From Symbiodinium sp. CCMP2592 (taxonomy: Eukaryota > Sar > Dinophyceae > Suessiales > Symbiodiniaceae), in assembly GCA_905221615.1 (NCBI GenBank), contig CAJNDT010000609.1, positions 1 through 64,000 on the forward strand: 64,000 nt of DNA, written 5' to 3'. Position 1 is the stretch's first letter. Each line of letters opens with the position of its first letter. This document shows positions 1-8,840 of the stretch, piece after piece. A program made the translations under genes and the position numbers. The notes under the pieces were generated by a model, which saw only the letters and a program-made list of their open reading frames with translations, was not told the DNA's origin and did no database searches.

Positions 1-5
1 AGATT

Positions 6-1925
6 TTGGATTTTTCTGCGGATGAGAGAGAGTGGTATTCTCAAGTTCAGGACAATGACTTGGGAAGCTTTGAGTGCGTGGAAGAAGAGATACCTGCCTC
101 CTCTCCTGCTGCTCCGCTACTTTTGCCAGGATCACAGTCCAATAAGCTGTCTTGGCTTGAGGGACCGATGGCTGAGCTTGATGCTTCTCAGATGGTGGCT
201 GCAGCAGTTCACAAGAGAAGGAGGTTCGAGTTACCACGTCAGCCTTGGGAGACAAAGCCTTCACATCTTGATCAGTGCTCGGATTTTTTCTTGAAGTTTT
301 CGACTTCTGTCGGGGTGAGTGAAACTTTGTCTATGGCAAGAGACAAGGATCCCGAACCTGATGCTTTTTCTCACATTCCTTGGACTGTAACCAGAAGGTT
401 GGCCAGAGCGAGGCTGCCGAAATCGGATGCAGACATAAGAGATTCTTCTTTGAGGAGGTTCAAGATGCTTATCTTGATTGACCCTGAGGCCACAGCCTTA
501 GGCAGCAGCCTGGTTGATCAGGGTAAGGCCATGGAAGATGATGAAGTCATAATGCAGAGTCTGGCAGACGCCTTCAGGGGAAAGGCATCCTTGACTTTGC
601 AGAAGAGATCCTTGTCACTTCAGGTTTTTGTGGTGAGGTCCTATGATGCTTCGCTGGACTCACCATGGCGACTTAACGAGGCTCAAGTCTATGCTATCTT
701 TGCTGGATTTCGGGAGCATGGTGCTAAAGCTTCTACGGCCTCTCATATCTTGGAGGCTTTGAGGTTCTTCCATGCCATAGCCCGCTTCAAGTACATGGAC
801 CTGGAGGCCATCTTGTCTTCGAGAGTGCGTGGCGTCGCACAAGACTTGAAGCTCAGAAAGGCTCCTCTGAGGCAGAGAGATTCCCTCAGTCGTCGGCGAG
901 TGGAGGCATTGGAGCTGCTGATGGAGAGATGCTCAGATTGGACCCGATGTGTAGTCGGGCAATTTCTCTTTTGTATACACACATCTTGTCGGTGGAGCGA
1001 TTCACAGAACGTTCAGTCTTTGACTCTCACTTCTGATGGAGAAGGCCAATTGCTAATTGCAGAGGCTCTTGGATCGAAGACGTCTACCACAGTAGAGGCG
1101 AAGACGCGCCTGCTTCCGTACGTATGTGTCTCCACTGGGGTGAGCAACACGCCGTGGGCGCAGCTCTGGTTGGAGGCACGTGAGAGAGAAGGCATCCAGT
1201 TCGACCGGGGGTGTCTACCTTCGTGGTCGCAGAAGTGGGGATGCTGGGGCCAGGAGAGAATGTCATCCGAGGAGGCCAGCGACATCTTGATCGACGTCCT
1301 AACTTCATTGGACATGGCCCCTGGCCCTGATGAGTCGATAGGGACCCACAGCTTCAAGACCACCTTGATCACGTGGAGTGGGTGGTCACCTATAATTTCT
1401 TTTACTCCCAAGGAGAGGTTGTTGATGGGACATCACCTCAGGAAGGGCGGCCCTTCGTCGACTCTGATTTATAGTCGTCAGTTCTACATCAACTTGTCGG
1501 GAAAAATCCTGGCGATGTTCAGGACCATCCGCCAGAACCAGTTCGATCCGGATGCCGAGGTCACGGACAGGGTCGCGGCAGTGGCATCAGCACTTGCAGG
1601 TGACGCGACGGCTTCACAGGCTCCCGCTCCCCCTGAGGATCAGCACGTGGGTGCCGCCGATGTGGAGTCTTCTGAGTCTGCCGAGTCAATTGTGGGGTAT
1701 GAGCCAATGCCGCGCTCCGGCCAGGAGCTTAGACCGCCTTTCGAATGCACCGTGGCCGAGCTTCGTGTGCATAGCCTGTCTGGCATCGTTCATCGACTCA
1801 GGGACGAGGGCACTTTCTTTTGTGGGCGTCCCCTGACAGACAGATACAGGGACTTCGAGGAAGACGATGCCGATGACCCGGACACCTGCCATCAGTGCAG
1901 GCGGGCGATGTCGAGCGCTGATTGA
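6..1925 (+). CDS. DIRS/Crypton-like tyrosine recombinase, possibly 5'-partial
   Basis: The frame is open from the left window edge for 639 codons. It opens on TTG, and the first in-frame ATG is at 168, so the true start is at 168 or outside the window. The catalytic set of a tyrosine recombinase is visible, counting from position 6: R329 in CRWSD, H448-S-F-K451, G475-H-H and Y489 in LIYSRQ, 12-13 residues after the GHH box. The second basic residue is Lys (HSFK) instead of the usual HxxR; I recall HSxK and YSR as normal in dinoflagellate copies. Such enzymes integrate circular cDNA of DIRS-like elements, or Crypton DNA, without an integrase. The C-terminal tail has Cys pairs (FFCGR and CHQCRR) and may bind zinc. 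It lies 581 bases upstream of a Gag ORF on the same strand, whereas canonical DIRS elements put the recombinase after RT. It may therefore belong to a preceding element copy. Family call fairly sure; element assignment not. Confidence 0.8.
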   Translation: MDFSADEREWYSQVQDNDLGSFECVEEEIPASSPAAPLLLPGSQSNKLSWLEGPMAELDASQMVAAAVHKRRRFELPRQPWETKPSHLDQCSDFFLKFSTSVGVSETLSMARDKDPEPDAFSHIPWTVTRRLARARLPKSDADIRDSSLRRFKMLILIDPEATALGSSLVDQGKAMEDDEVIMQSLADAFRGKASLTLQKRSLSLQVFVVRSYDASLDSPWRLNEAQVYAIFAGFREHGAKASTASHILEALRFFHAIARFKYMDLEAILSSRVRGVAQDLKLRKAPLRQRDSLSRRRVEALELLMERCSDWTRCVVGQFLFCIHTSCRWSDSQNVQSLTLTSDGEGQLLIAEALGSKTSTTVEAKTRLLPYVCVSTGVSNTPWAQLWLEAREREGIQFDRGCLPSWSQKWGCWGQERMSSEEASDILIDVLTSLDMAPGPDESIGTHSFKTTLITWSGWSPIISFTPKERLLMGHHLRKGGPSSTLIYSRQFYINLSGKILAMFRTIRQNQFDPDAEVTDRVAAVASALAGDATASQAPAPPEDQHVGAADVESSESAESIVGYEPMPRSGQELRPPFECTVAELRVHSLSGIVHRLRDEGTFFCGRPLTDRYRDFEEDDADDPDTCHQCRRAMSSAD

Positions 1926-2506
1926 ACAGATACTGTCGAAAGAAAAATCGGCCGAGCTCGGTGGTGGTATGTACCATTGCGAGTCTTTTGCTTCGCCGGC
2001 TTTTAGCCCGTGGCGAGCTTGTGGTATGGTCAACTGCGAGAAATAGACGTCCCGATCCTTCGGATCCGTGGGACTTGCTTTCCCCAGGAGGAGTGAGTTG
2101 CATTCGACCTTCACGTGAACTGTTGGGGCTGTATAACGTGGCCCCTGAGAATACACATGGCACCGGTCTTTGACCCGAGGTGACAGACTGCGGATGCCGG
2201 CTTTCCGAGCCCGTGGCATTCCGAAAACCCAGACCTTGTTTATTGGAGATGTCGCGGGCTGGATCTGAGGTAGGACTGTGAAACGCAACCCTGCCGTATG
2301 CACCGGCCTATGGCCCGTGGTGCCAGAAGTTTTGGCGGACATGCTTAAAGTGACGTTGCTGAAATCACGATGTTGGGGTTAGCTGTGCAGCAGCTTGGCG
2401 ACATGTCAAAGCGTGGATCCCGCGCCCGTTGGCTCAGACAGTGACCGAAGCATTCTGCTTCGATACTGTGACAACGGCCGAGTTCGAGTAGCCTGCGGGC
2501 TGAGCC
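1926..2506. other. Non-coding spacer between recombinase and Gag ORFs
   Basis: No convincing gene. A short degenerate motif resembling CCGGCTTTNNGCCCGTGG recurs at about 1996, 2160, 2197, 2300 and 2428, and again just after the Pol ORF near 7549 (CGGCTTCAGGCCCGTG). This could be the split or inverted terminal sequence expected for a tyrosine-recombinase retroelement, or a Gag leader; I cannot tell which. Confidence 0.4.
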
Positions 2507-3712
2507 ATGTCCTCTGTCATATTGGACAGTGAAGCTTCGTTCCGTGAGAGATGCAGTAAAATAGGCCTCAGCAACGATCTTCTCGGTAAGTTGATTGAAG
2601 CCGGCTACAACACATTTGGAAAGCTCGCTTTCGCCGCTTCTTCCACACCGCAGGGTTTGACAGACGAAGCTGTCGATTCATGGCTAGCCACTGTGGTCAC
2701 CCCGTCTCCTGGTTCCTTTCAGGTTTCGGTGATCCGTAGGTTGCTTTTTGAATCGCAATCACTCAATGTGGCGGATCTCAAATCTAGGGTCGAAGGCACG
2801 CCGGAAGGTTCCGTGCGTCGCCTGCCCCAGGCCGAGAGAAAGGAGCGCATCGAGGCGCAGCATCGTAGGCTGTCGGGTCTCATTCTGACTTCGCATACCA
2901 CTCCTGCCCACAGCTGTATCGACCTTGTGACTGACATGTACGAGAATAACACACTCAAGTACATTCCGATTAACAGATGGATATCCCGCTTCCAAGAAAT
3001 GTCTCTTCAGAAGAAGGATTCTGCCGTTCAGATGGACAACGAGGGCAACTTGAAGGTCGTCCAGAAAAAGCCGGAGCCTACGTGCGACACCACTGGCATG
3101 TACCCTCTCCGGCAGGCCTTCCAGAGACGGTCGTTAGCATTTGATCTAGGTCACTTGTGCAGTTTTGAAGCAATGGAAACATGGATCAACCAACTCTTCG
3201 AGGCAGTTCAGCGTACCGTGCCAAAGGGATATGTAGCAGTCAGCTTGGGACAAGTCGTTACGGCAGATCGTGAGCTTTTTGTCCGGTTGGCCGACAAGCT
3301 TGAAGGACAATTGCAGAAACCCATAGGTGTGGAGAAACCCATGGATGCAGCTTTGCGTGACCTCTCGGGTAGCCAGGAGATAAATCAATTTCTCCAGCCG
3401 ATGGTAGCTCCTCCTCCTGCACCACATCCCACGAAGCGCCCTTTCAAGGAGATTGCCACGCCTAACAAAGGCGACGGAAAGGGCAAGACATCCACCAAGG
3501 GCGGCGAGAAAGGCGGTGGCAAGGCACCTCGTGTAACCATTCCGGATGGCTGTGCGGCCAAAGATCCTCAAGGCAAGCCGAATTGTTTTGGGTTTAATTT
3601 AGGCACGTGCAAGCTCAAGGTGACGAAAGGAAGATGCCCGCGAGGCTTTCACCAGTGTTGGCGATGTTTTGGGGATCACCCCTTTACTGAATGCACAAAT
3701 CAAGTACAGTGA
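2507..3712 (+). CDS. gag: Gag-like protein of DIRS-like retroelement
   Basis: A 401-codon ORF starting at ATG 2507. The N-terminal two thirds has no motif I recognise. The segment around residues 315-350 is rich in Gly, Lys and Thr (KGDGKGK and similar). The C-terminus has a Cys/His cluster (CFGFNLGTCK, CPRGFHQCWRC and a final HPFTEC) that looks like a CCCH- or knuckle-type zinc finger for nucleic-acid binding, as expected of a nucleocapsid. It ends at TGA 3710-3712 and the downstream Pol ORF continues in exactly the same frame, so it reads as the Gag part of a Gag-Pol unit. The role as Gag is inferred from the zinc cluster and from its position directly before Pol. Confidence 0.7.
   Translation: MSSVILDSEASFRERCSKIGLSNDLLGKLIEAGYNTFGKLAFAASSTPQGLTDEAVDSWLATVVTPSPGSFQVSVIRRLLFESQSLNVADLKSRVEGTPEGSVRRLPQAERKERIEAQHRRLSGLILTSHTTPAHSCIDLVTDMYENNTLKYIPINRWISRFQEMSLQKKDSAVQMDNEGNLKVVQKKPEPTCDTTGMYPLRQAFQRRSLAFDLGHLCSFEAMETWINQLFEAVQRTVPKGYVAVSLGQVVTADRELFVRLADKLEGQLQKPIGVEKPMDAALRDLSGSQEINQFLQPMVAPPPAPHPTKRPFKEIATPNKGDGKGKTSTKGGEKGGGKAPRVTIPDGCAAKDPQGKPNCFGFNLGTCKLKVTKGRCPRGFHQCWRCFGDHPFTECTNQVQ
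3710..3712 (+). promoter_or_regulatory. Single in-frame TGA separating Gag and Pol
   Basis: Gag (2507-3712) and Pol (to 7504) share one reading frame, with only this TGA between them. No other stop lies in the 4,998-base combined frame. The context is CAG TGA TGG. The first convenient Pol start codon after it is a GTG at 3746, an unlikely initiator in a eukaryote. Stop-codon readthrough, as used by some retroviruses, would give a Gag-Pol fusion. A recent CGA-to-TGA mutation is the simple alternative. Confidence 0.55.
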
Positions 3713-6700
3713 TGGGGCCATGCGAGGCCCCAGGGGCCTGACCTCGTGGCCACTTCGGATTCTGCCCCTAGTGATGCTGAGGTCCTCGCGCAGGCCATTT
3801 TGGCCAGAGGGTCAGGGATTACTAAGCAAGATGTTGGTCAGATTTTCGATCTTTTGCCCAAGGAGATTCCTTCTAGAGGAACCTCCTCGCAGCCTCCGAG
3901 CAGTTTCAGTTGTGGGGCCTACGCAAAGGGTGGATTGCAGGGTCTTCGGAGTGAATGTGCGCTGTTTCCATCCTGCATAAAGCTCCTCACTGCTTTTGTT
4001 CGCACCTTTTTGCCAGAGCATTTCTTCACGACTATCAGTTTGTTTCACAACACCAAAACCGATTTGCATGTCGATTCTAGGAACCATCGTACCCCCAACG
4101 GGGTCATTGCCGTGACTTCTTTTCAAGGAGGTGGCATCTGGATTGCCGATGGATGCGGGCCTCACAAACGGACAATCAAGGGTGACATCGTGAAAGGCTC
4201 AATCCTTAGCCTCGAGACCCCGATCACTTTTGATGCCTTCAAATACCCTCACGAGACGGAAAGCTGGGTTGGCGATAGATTGGTTTGCGTGGCCTTCACT
4301 GTCGCTAGCCTTGAGAAAATCCCAGCTGAGTCAGCCAGGACCTTGCTTGATCTAGGGTTTAGGCCCCCGCCTGATCTTTCCTTCCCCATTCCTGTGACTG
4401 CCCAGGAGCAGCCGCCTGTGAAATCAGACTCCTGGGTTTACGAGCTCTTCGCTGGCACTGCCCGCTTCAGCAAGGCTTGCAAGGATTTGGGTTTTCGGGT
4501 TTTAGGGCTAGACAGTTCTTGCCATAAAGCGGTCTCTCCTGTGGCCAGGCTTGATCTGACCTTAGATTCGGCACAGTCGATCTTTTGGGATCTCATTAAG
4601 GAGTGCCCTCCGTTTCACGTGCATGCATCGCCCCCCGCGGGCACGGCTTCTCGCTCTCGTGAGCGGCCCTTGCCAAAGAATCACGCCCTTGCCTCTAAGG
4701 CCCCTAAACCTTTGCGATCCGATGATTTCCCACTAGGCCTACCGTCACTGAATGCAGCGTCTCAGCAGAGCCTTGCCGTGCGCAAGGACAATGTACTGTA
4801 TCGCTTCGTTTACAAGCTTTTGCTACATTGTTCTGCTTCAGGCATCAATGTCAGTGTCGAGAATCCCCGGACTTCGCTTTTCTGGAAGGTTCTTCAGTGC
4901 TTTGCCGAGGCCGAGGGCTTGCTCTGGCCTCCGGCCGCCTTGGAGTACGTTGATTTCGACCAGTGTTGTCATGGTTCCGATCGCCCGAAGTCCACTCGTT
5001 TCTTGTGCACTCGAGGCTTGTTCCACTCGCTTCGAGCTACTTGTCCAGGCAATCACGAGCATCGCCCGTGGGGCCTTGTGTTCCATGAGCGTTCTATGCA
5101 GTTGTCGTCTTCTTCCGTGTCGGCATACCCCGTTCTGCTTTGCAAACGCATGGCCTCCTGTCTGGAGAGCGCGGCTTTGTTCCTGGGTCTGTCTTTGCAG
5201 GCCTCTCCTGACCTGGCAGCCAACTCTGTTGCTGTTCTTGGTCGGCAGCACCGCCGATTTCCCCCCTTGATTCCTGAGTTTCGCAAGGTCACTTGGGAGC
5301 CGCCCTCTTTCCAGCCTGACGACTCTTGTCGCATCCTTCTCTCTCAGATTGCTGGGGAGGATAGCGGGAGAGAGAATGCAGCCGAGGACGCCGACAAGGA
5401 GGTGAACCCTCCTACAAAGCTCCCCAGAGTCGCAGATAAGGTGTCCAGCAAGGTTCCCTCCTCGGGTTTCCCTAATAGTTCCGACCCTCCCCAAGGTTCG
5501 GTTAAGGTAGGGTGGTACTTGTCGATGCAGGATCACGTGGCAAAGGCCTTGACCTTAAAGCATCCCGTCGACACTGCCGTAGCCCTTGATCAGGATCAGC
5601 TTGATGCCATCAGCTTCTGCATGAAAAACACAGAGAAGGAGGTGGTAGATCATCGTAAGCTTCAACTCTTGAAGATAAAGATCCTCGCCAAAAAGTTTGA
5701 GGCCGACGAGGCTCGATTGCATTCTTCTTTCGACCCTTGGTTCGAGAAAGTTGTGGCGGGAAAGCGTCTTCTTCTGTGGAAACACCTTCTTGAGCAGAAC
5801 AATTTCGATGACATGCAAGTTTGCGATTTCATGATGTCGGGCGTCCCGATTGTCGGGCAGTCAGCCTGCCCTCAGCCTTTCAGCAGAAAGATTGTGCCGG
5901 CTACCATGACGGAGCAGGATCTCAAGGGTACCGCTTCGTTTCGCCGGAAGGTCATGACTGGATCCAGCGGCATGCAAGCAGCCGATCTACAAGACTTGCT
6001 GTCGAAGGCTACGTTGGACGAAGTCGATCTGGGCTTCCTGGAAGGCCCATACACCGAGAGCCAAGTGTCTGCTTTCTTCCACTCTGACGATTGGAACTGC
6101 GTACGAAGATTCCTGATCCTTCAAGGAGCCGAGAACAAACCTAGACCCATAGATGACGGGCATGAGGCTTTGATCAACAATTGCTTCACGGCCACCATAA
6201 AATTGGAGCTCCAGAACTCTGACTTTGTGGCGGCTCTAGCGGCAAGGATTGCCATCGAAGAGGCTGAGAGATCTCGCGCTACAGGCGAGCCCCCAAGGTC
6301 GTGGCTGGGCAAGTGCCTCGATTTATCGAAGGCGTACAAGCAGATGCCAATGAAGAAGGAGCACCGCTCTCTCGCTGTGATCTACCACAAGGGCCCTGCA
6401 GGCGAGGATCAATTCTTCATTGCAAATTCGCTGCTCTTCGGACTCACTGCTTCGGTTTACGGGTTCGTGCGCACGAGCAGAAGCCTTCACAAACTGCTGC
6501 TTAAGATTTTCAAGTTGCCCAGCTCAGTGTACTTTGATGACTTTCCGATGTTTTCGACATCGCTTTCTTCCAGTGACACTGACGGCATCATCAGCGAATT
6601 CTTAGACATTCTGGGCTGGGGCCATGCCAAGACAGGCAGCAAATCACACCCCTTTGCGGAAGTTTTCTCCGTTTTGGGAATGCAGGTCGACTTGAGCAAC

Positions 6701-7504
6701 TTGTCGAAGAGAAGCATCGTCCTATCGAACAAACCTGGCAGGATCGATAGGATCGTGGAGAAGCTTGAATCCGTGGCTGCTTCGGGTTTCCTTACGATTC
6801 ATCAGGCTCAGATTCTGCTGGGCTTGCTCAACTTCTCATCGGGTTTCTTTGCCGGTCGTGCCCTCAAGCAATCTTGCAAATGGCTATCTGGTTTTCTGGC
6901 TGGAGACAGGCCTTCGCCAAAGACCGTCAGCAGGCACACGGTCAAGATTCTTTTGAGCACACCGCCCCGCTTCATAAGCTGCGATTCAACTGGAGAGCCT
7001 CCTATCCTGATATGGACTGATGGAGCTTGGGAGCCTGCCAAGGCCTTCGCCGGGATCGGTGCAGTAATTCTTGATGCGAGCAGCGGCGTATCTAGAGTTT
7101 TCCAAGGTCGGGTTCCAGAGCGCCTCGTGGTTCGCTGGCGTGAGGAGGTCGGGGAGCAAATCATCTGCGAGGTAGAGCTTTATGCTCTCCTGATGATCAG
7201 GGCCGGCCTTCAGAACTTTCTTTCAGGAAGACGAATCATTTTCTTCATTGACAACGATGCCGCTAGATCTGTGGTGCTGCGCGGTCAAAGCAGAAGCGAA
7301 GCGATGCATCGCTTGGCCATGGCTTTGTCCATGGTCGATGCCGTCGCCCCTTGCATATCGTGGATAGAGAGAGTGCCATCATCTTCGAACATCGCGGATT
7401 GGCCCTCCAGGGGCGAAGGTTGGAAAGCTCAGAAGGTCGTTCGTGCAGTGAAGGTGGAGCCTTACTTCTTCGATCAATCTTTGATTGATGCTTACCTGCT
7501 CTGA
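3713..7504 (+). CDS. pol: Pol polyprotein: dioxygenase-like barrel, C5-methyltransferase-like domain, reverse transcriptase, RNase H
   Basis: Residues are counted from the GTG at 3746 (1,252 codons). About 50-195 looks like a double-stranded beta-helix of 2-oxoglutarate/Fe(II) oxygenases: H108-V-D110, a GGGIW strand, H169, and R178 nine residues later as the usual 2OG-binding basic residue. About 228-440 looks like a C5-DNA methyltransferase: motif I ELFAGTARF from E233, motif IV SPPAGTASRSRE at 295-306, motif VI VENPRTSLFW with E372. Position 298, where the catalytic Cys of PPC should be, is Ala. About 750-1070 is the RT: D859 in CLDLSKAY, SLLFGLTASVYGF, and Y929-F-D-D. About 1085-1225 is RNase H: D1092 (WTDGAW), E1142/E1144, D1169 (FIDNDAA), D1218 (IADWPSR). 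All RT and RNase H catalytic residues are present. No aspartic protease or integrase was seen, consistent with a DIRS-like element. RT/RNase H is sure; the methyltransferase call is good; the dioxygenase call is moderate. Confidence 0.88.
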   Translation, partial: WGHARPQGPDLVATSDSAPSDAEVLAQAILARGSGITKQDVGQIFDLLPKEIPSRGTSSQPPSSFSCGAYAKGGLQGLRSECALFPSCIKLLTAFVRTFLPEHFFTTISLFHNTKTDLHVDSRNHRTPNGVIAVTSFQGGGIWIADGCGPHKRTIKGDIVKGSILSLETPITFDAFKYPHETESWVGDRLVCVAFTVASLEKIPAESARTLLDLGFRPPPDLSFPIPVTAQEQPPVKSDSWVYELFAGTARFSKACKDLGFRVLGLDSSCHKAVSPVARLDLTLDSAQSIFWDLIKECPPFHVHASPPAGTASRSRERPLPKNHALASKAPKPLRSDDFPLGLPSLNAASQQSLAVRKDNVLYRFVYKLLLHCSASGINVSVENPRTSLFWKVLQCFAEAEGLLWPPAALEYVDFDQCCHGSDRPKSTRFLCTRGLFHSLRATCPGNHEHRPWGLVFHERSMQLSSSSVSAYPVLLCKRMASCLESAALFLGLSLQASPDLAANSVAVLGRQHRRFPPLIPEFRKVTWEPPSFQPDDSCRILLSQIAGEDSGRENAAEDADKEVNPPTKLPRVADKVSSKVPSSGFPNSSDPPQGSVKVGWYLSMQDHVAKALTLKHPVDTAVALDQDQLDAISFCMKNTEKEVVDHRKLQLLKIKILAKKFEADEARLHSSFDPWFEKVVAGKRLLLWKHLLEQNNFDDMQVCDFMMSGVPIVGQSACPQPFSRKIVPATMTEQDLKGTASFRRKVMTGSSGMQAADLQDLLSKATLDEVDLGFLEGPYTESQVSAFFHSDDWNCVRRFLILQGAENKPRPIDDGHEALINNCFTATIKLELQNSDFVAALAARIAIEEAERSRATGEPPRSWLGKCLDLSKAYKQMPMKKEHRSLAVIYHKGPAGEDQFFIANSLLFGLTASVYGFVRTSRSLHKLLLKIFKLPSSVYFDDFPMFSTSLSSSDTDGIISEFLDILGWGHAKTGSKSHPFAEVFSVLGMQVDLSNLSKRSIVLSNKPGRIDRIVEKLESVAASGFLTIHQAQILLGLLNFSSGFFAGRALKQSCKWLSGFLAGDRPSPKTVSRHTVKILLSTPPRFISCDSTGEPPILIWTDGAWEPAKAFAGIGAVILDASSGVSRVFQGRVPERLVVRWREEVGEQIICEVELYALLMIRAGLQNFLSGRRIIFFIDNDAARSVVLRGQSRSEAMHRLAMALSMVDAVAPCISWIERVPSSSNIADWPSRGEGWKAQKVVRAVKVEPYFFDQSLIDAYLL

Positions 7505-8116
7505 GTTCGTCGATCCGAGGGGGTGTGTTCGGGACAAACTCTGAGCGGCTTCAGGCCCGTGCTCTTCGCATCGGCTGCGGCCCGGATGCCATGGTTCCGA
7601 AACTGAATTCGTTCGAACCCCTGATCGCTGAAGAGAAAAAGAAGAATGCGCGACCTTCTCTGCTGCCAACTTTTTATTTGGAACGGGAGATACCTTTGAG
7701 CCTCGAGCTCGACTCTTTTGATTGAGTCATATAATTGTGAGTTGGATTCATTTGAACATATCGGATTGCGAAGTTTTTAATATATTTATCGTGTACTTCA
7801 TTGCGAGAATACCTTGTACACGATTGCCGGTAAGTGCATCTTTCAAACATCGCTGATTTTAAAGAAGAAACTTTTCTGCCTGCAGACTTTTCTTTCTTTG
7901 AAATCGGCGACAGGCCGCAGGCCGTGTTTGACAATTGGCCACAGCACATCATGCTATTTATTCCCCCCCCCTTTTTGGGGTGGGTTTTTCATGAAGAATA
8001 TTTGACATGCTTCATCGATTTTTGTTGCATGTCCATGTTCCTTGGCATCTCTGATGATACTCTTGTGTCTGACGAAGTGACTGCTCGAGCTGAGCTTTTA
8101 AAACTTTTAGCTGAGC
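7505..8116. other. 3' flank of DIRS-like element, non-coding
   Basis: No gene is recognised. Directly after the Pol stop comes GAGGGGGTGTGTTCGGG, a G-run followed by TGTGTT, the layout of a polypurine tract next to a terminal repeat. The same G-run/TGTGTT junction follows the RNase H remnant ending at 8515. Near 7549 is one copy of the motif also found in 1926-2506. The rest is AT-richer with a run of nine C at about 7964. No recombinase ORF follows this Pol. Confidence 0.4.
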
Positions 8117-8515
8117 TTCTTCTCGTATGAGCTGAACCAGAGGCAGATGGAAAAGCTCGGCAGCGCCGAGAAGAAGACCATCATCTTCGAGGCGGAACTT
8201 GTGGCGTACATCGCTGCAATTGTGCTTTGGCGTAAACGGGTTATGCATCATGCATTGGTTGCCTACGTGGATAACAACAATGCTCGCGACGTATGCATTT
8301 CAGGGAGAGCAAGAAATGACACCGGCAAGATGCTCATCGAGCTACTCCTCTCGGTGGAGGACATGGCAGGTCTAAACACTTGGATAGCTCGTGTTCCGAG
8401 TCCTTCTAATCCATCGGACATCCTGTCCAGGGAGCTGGTCGATGCCATGAAGACCAGAACAGGAACTATCAAGGCAACCCCAATTGCAAAAACGCTCGAT
8501 GACATTCTTGCTTAA
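8117..8515 (+). pseudogene. RNase H remnant of a related retroelement
   Basis: The frame encodes the second half of an RNase H related to the one at the end of the Pol ORF. FEAELVAY matches CEVELYAL, VAYVDNNNARDV matches FFIDNDAARSV, and WIARVPSPSNPSDILSRE matches WIERVPSSSNIADWPSRGE. The three downstream acidic residues are therefore present. The first Asp strand (WTDGA in Pol) and the whole RT are missing upstream, so it is 5'-truncated. It ends at TAA 8513-8515, 16 bases before a G-run and the 310-bp LTR-like repeat, which fits the 3' end of an LTR-type or DIRS-type element. Confidence 0.7.
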
Positions 8516-8530
8516 GACTTCGGTTAATTG

Positions 8531-8840
8531 GGGGTGTGTTGCCTGCCTTGGCTTGCGTGCGTTTGTGGACTGCCTAGTCCCACAGCCTTGAGCCTTCGCA
8601 TTGCGTGAACGATGTGCTCACCCGCGCCTGCGGATGGGCATGTCGTTGCAGGAGTGTGATCGCCCGACGTCACCAGTGAAAATGAAGACCTTGCGAGTGC
8701 TGCTTCCTGAAGGAACTTATTTGATATATATATATATATATATATACATCCAGTTGCGTTCGTTGCAAATAGATTCGCAAATCATTTCCTTTTTAGCGCT
8801 GCCTTTTCTGCTCAATCGGAAGAACAACGGAGTAAATTAA
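8531..8840. repeat. LTR-like direct repeat, copy 1 (310 bp)
   Basis: Nearly identical to 9245-9552. The repeat opens GGGGTGTGTTGCCTGCC directly after an RNase H remnant and ends GAGTAAATTAA. It contains a (TA)n microsatellite at about 8734-8752 whose length differs by two bases between copies. The position after RNase H and the purine run before TGTGTT suggest a 3' LTR with its polypurine tract. No matching 5' LTR upstream of a coding region was found, and the second copy lies only 404 bases away. Confidence 0.65.

Noticed and set aside
3795-3806. CCATTTTGGC inside the Pol ORF, resembling the core of the dinoflagellate spliced leader
   Set aside because: Only about ten bases match, the flanks differ, and the stretch is coding (QAILARG) in an open Pol frame. 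No other spliced-leader-like sequence was seen in the window.
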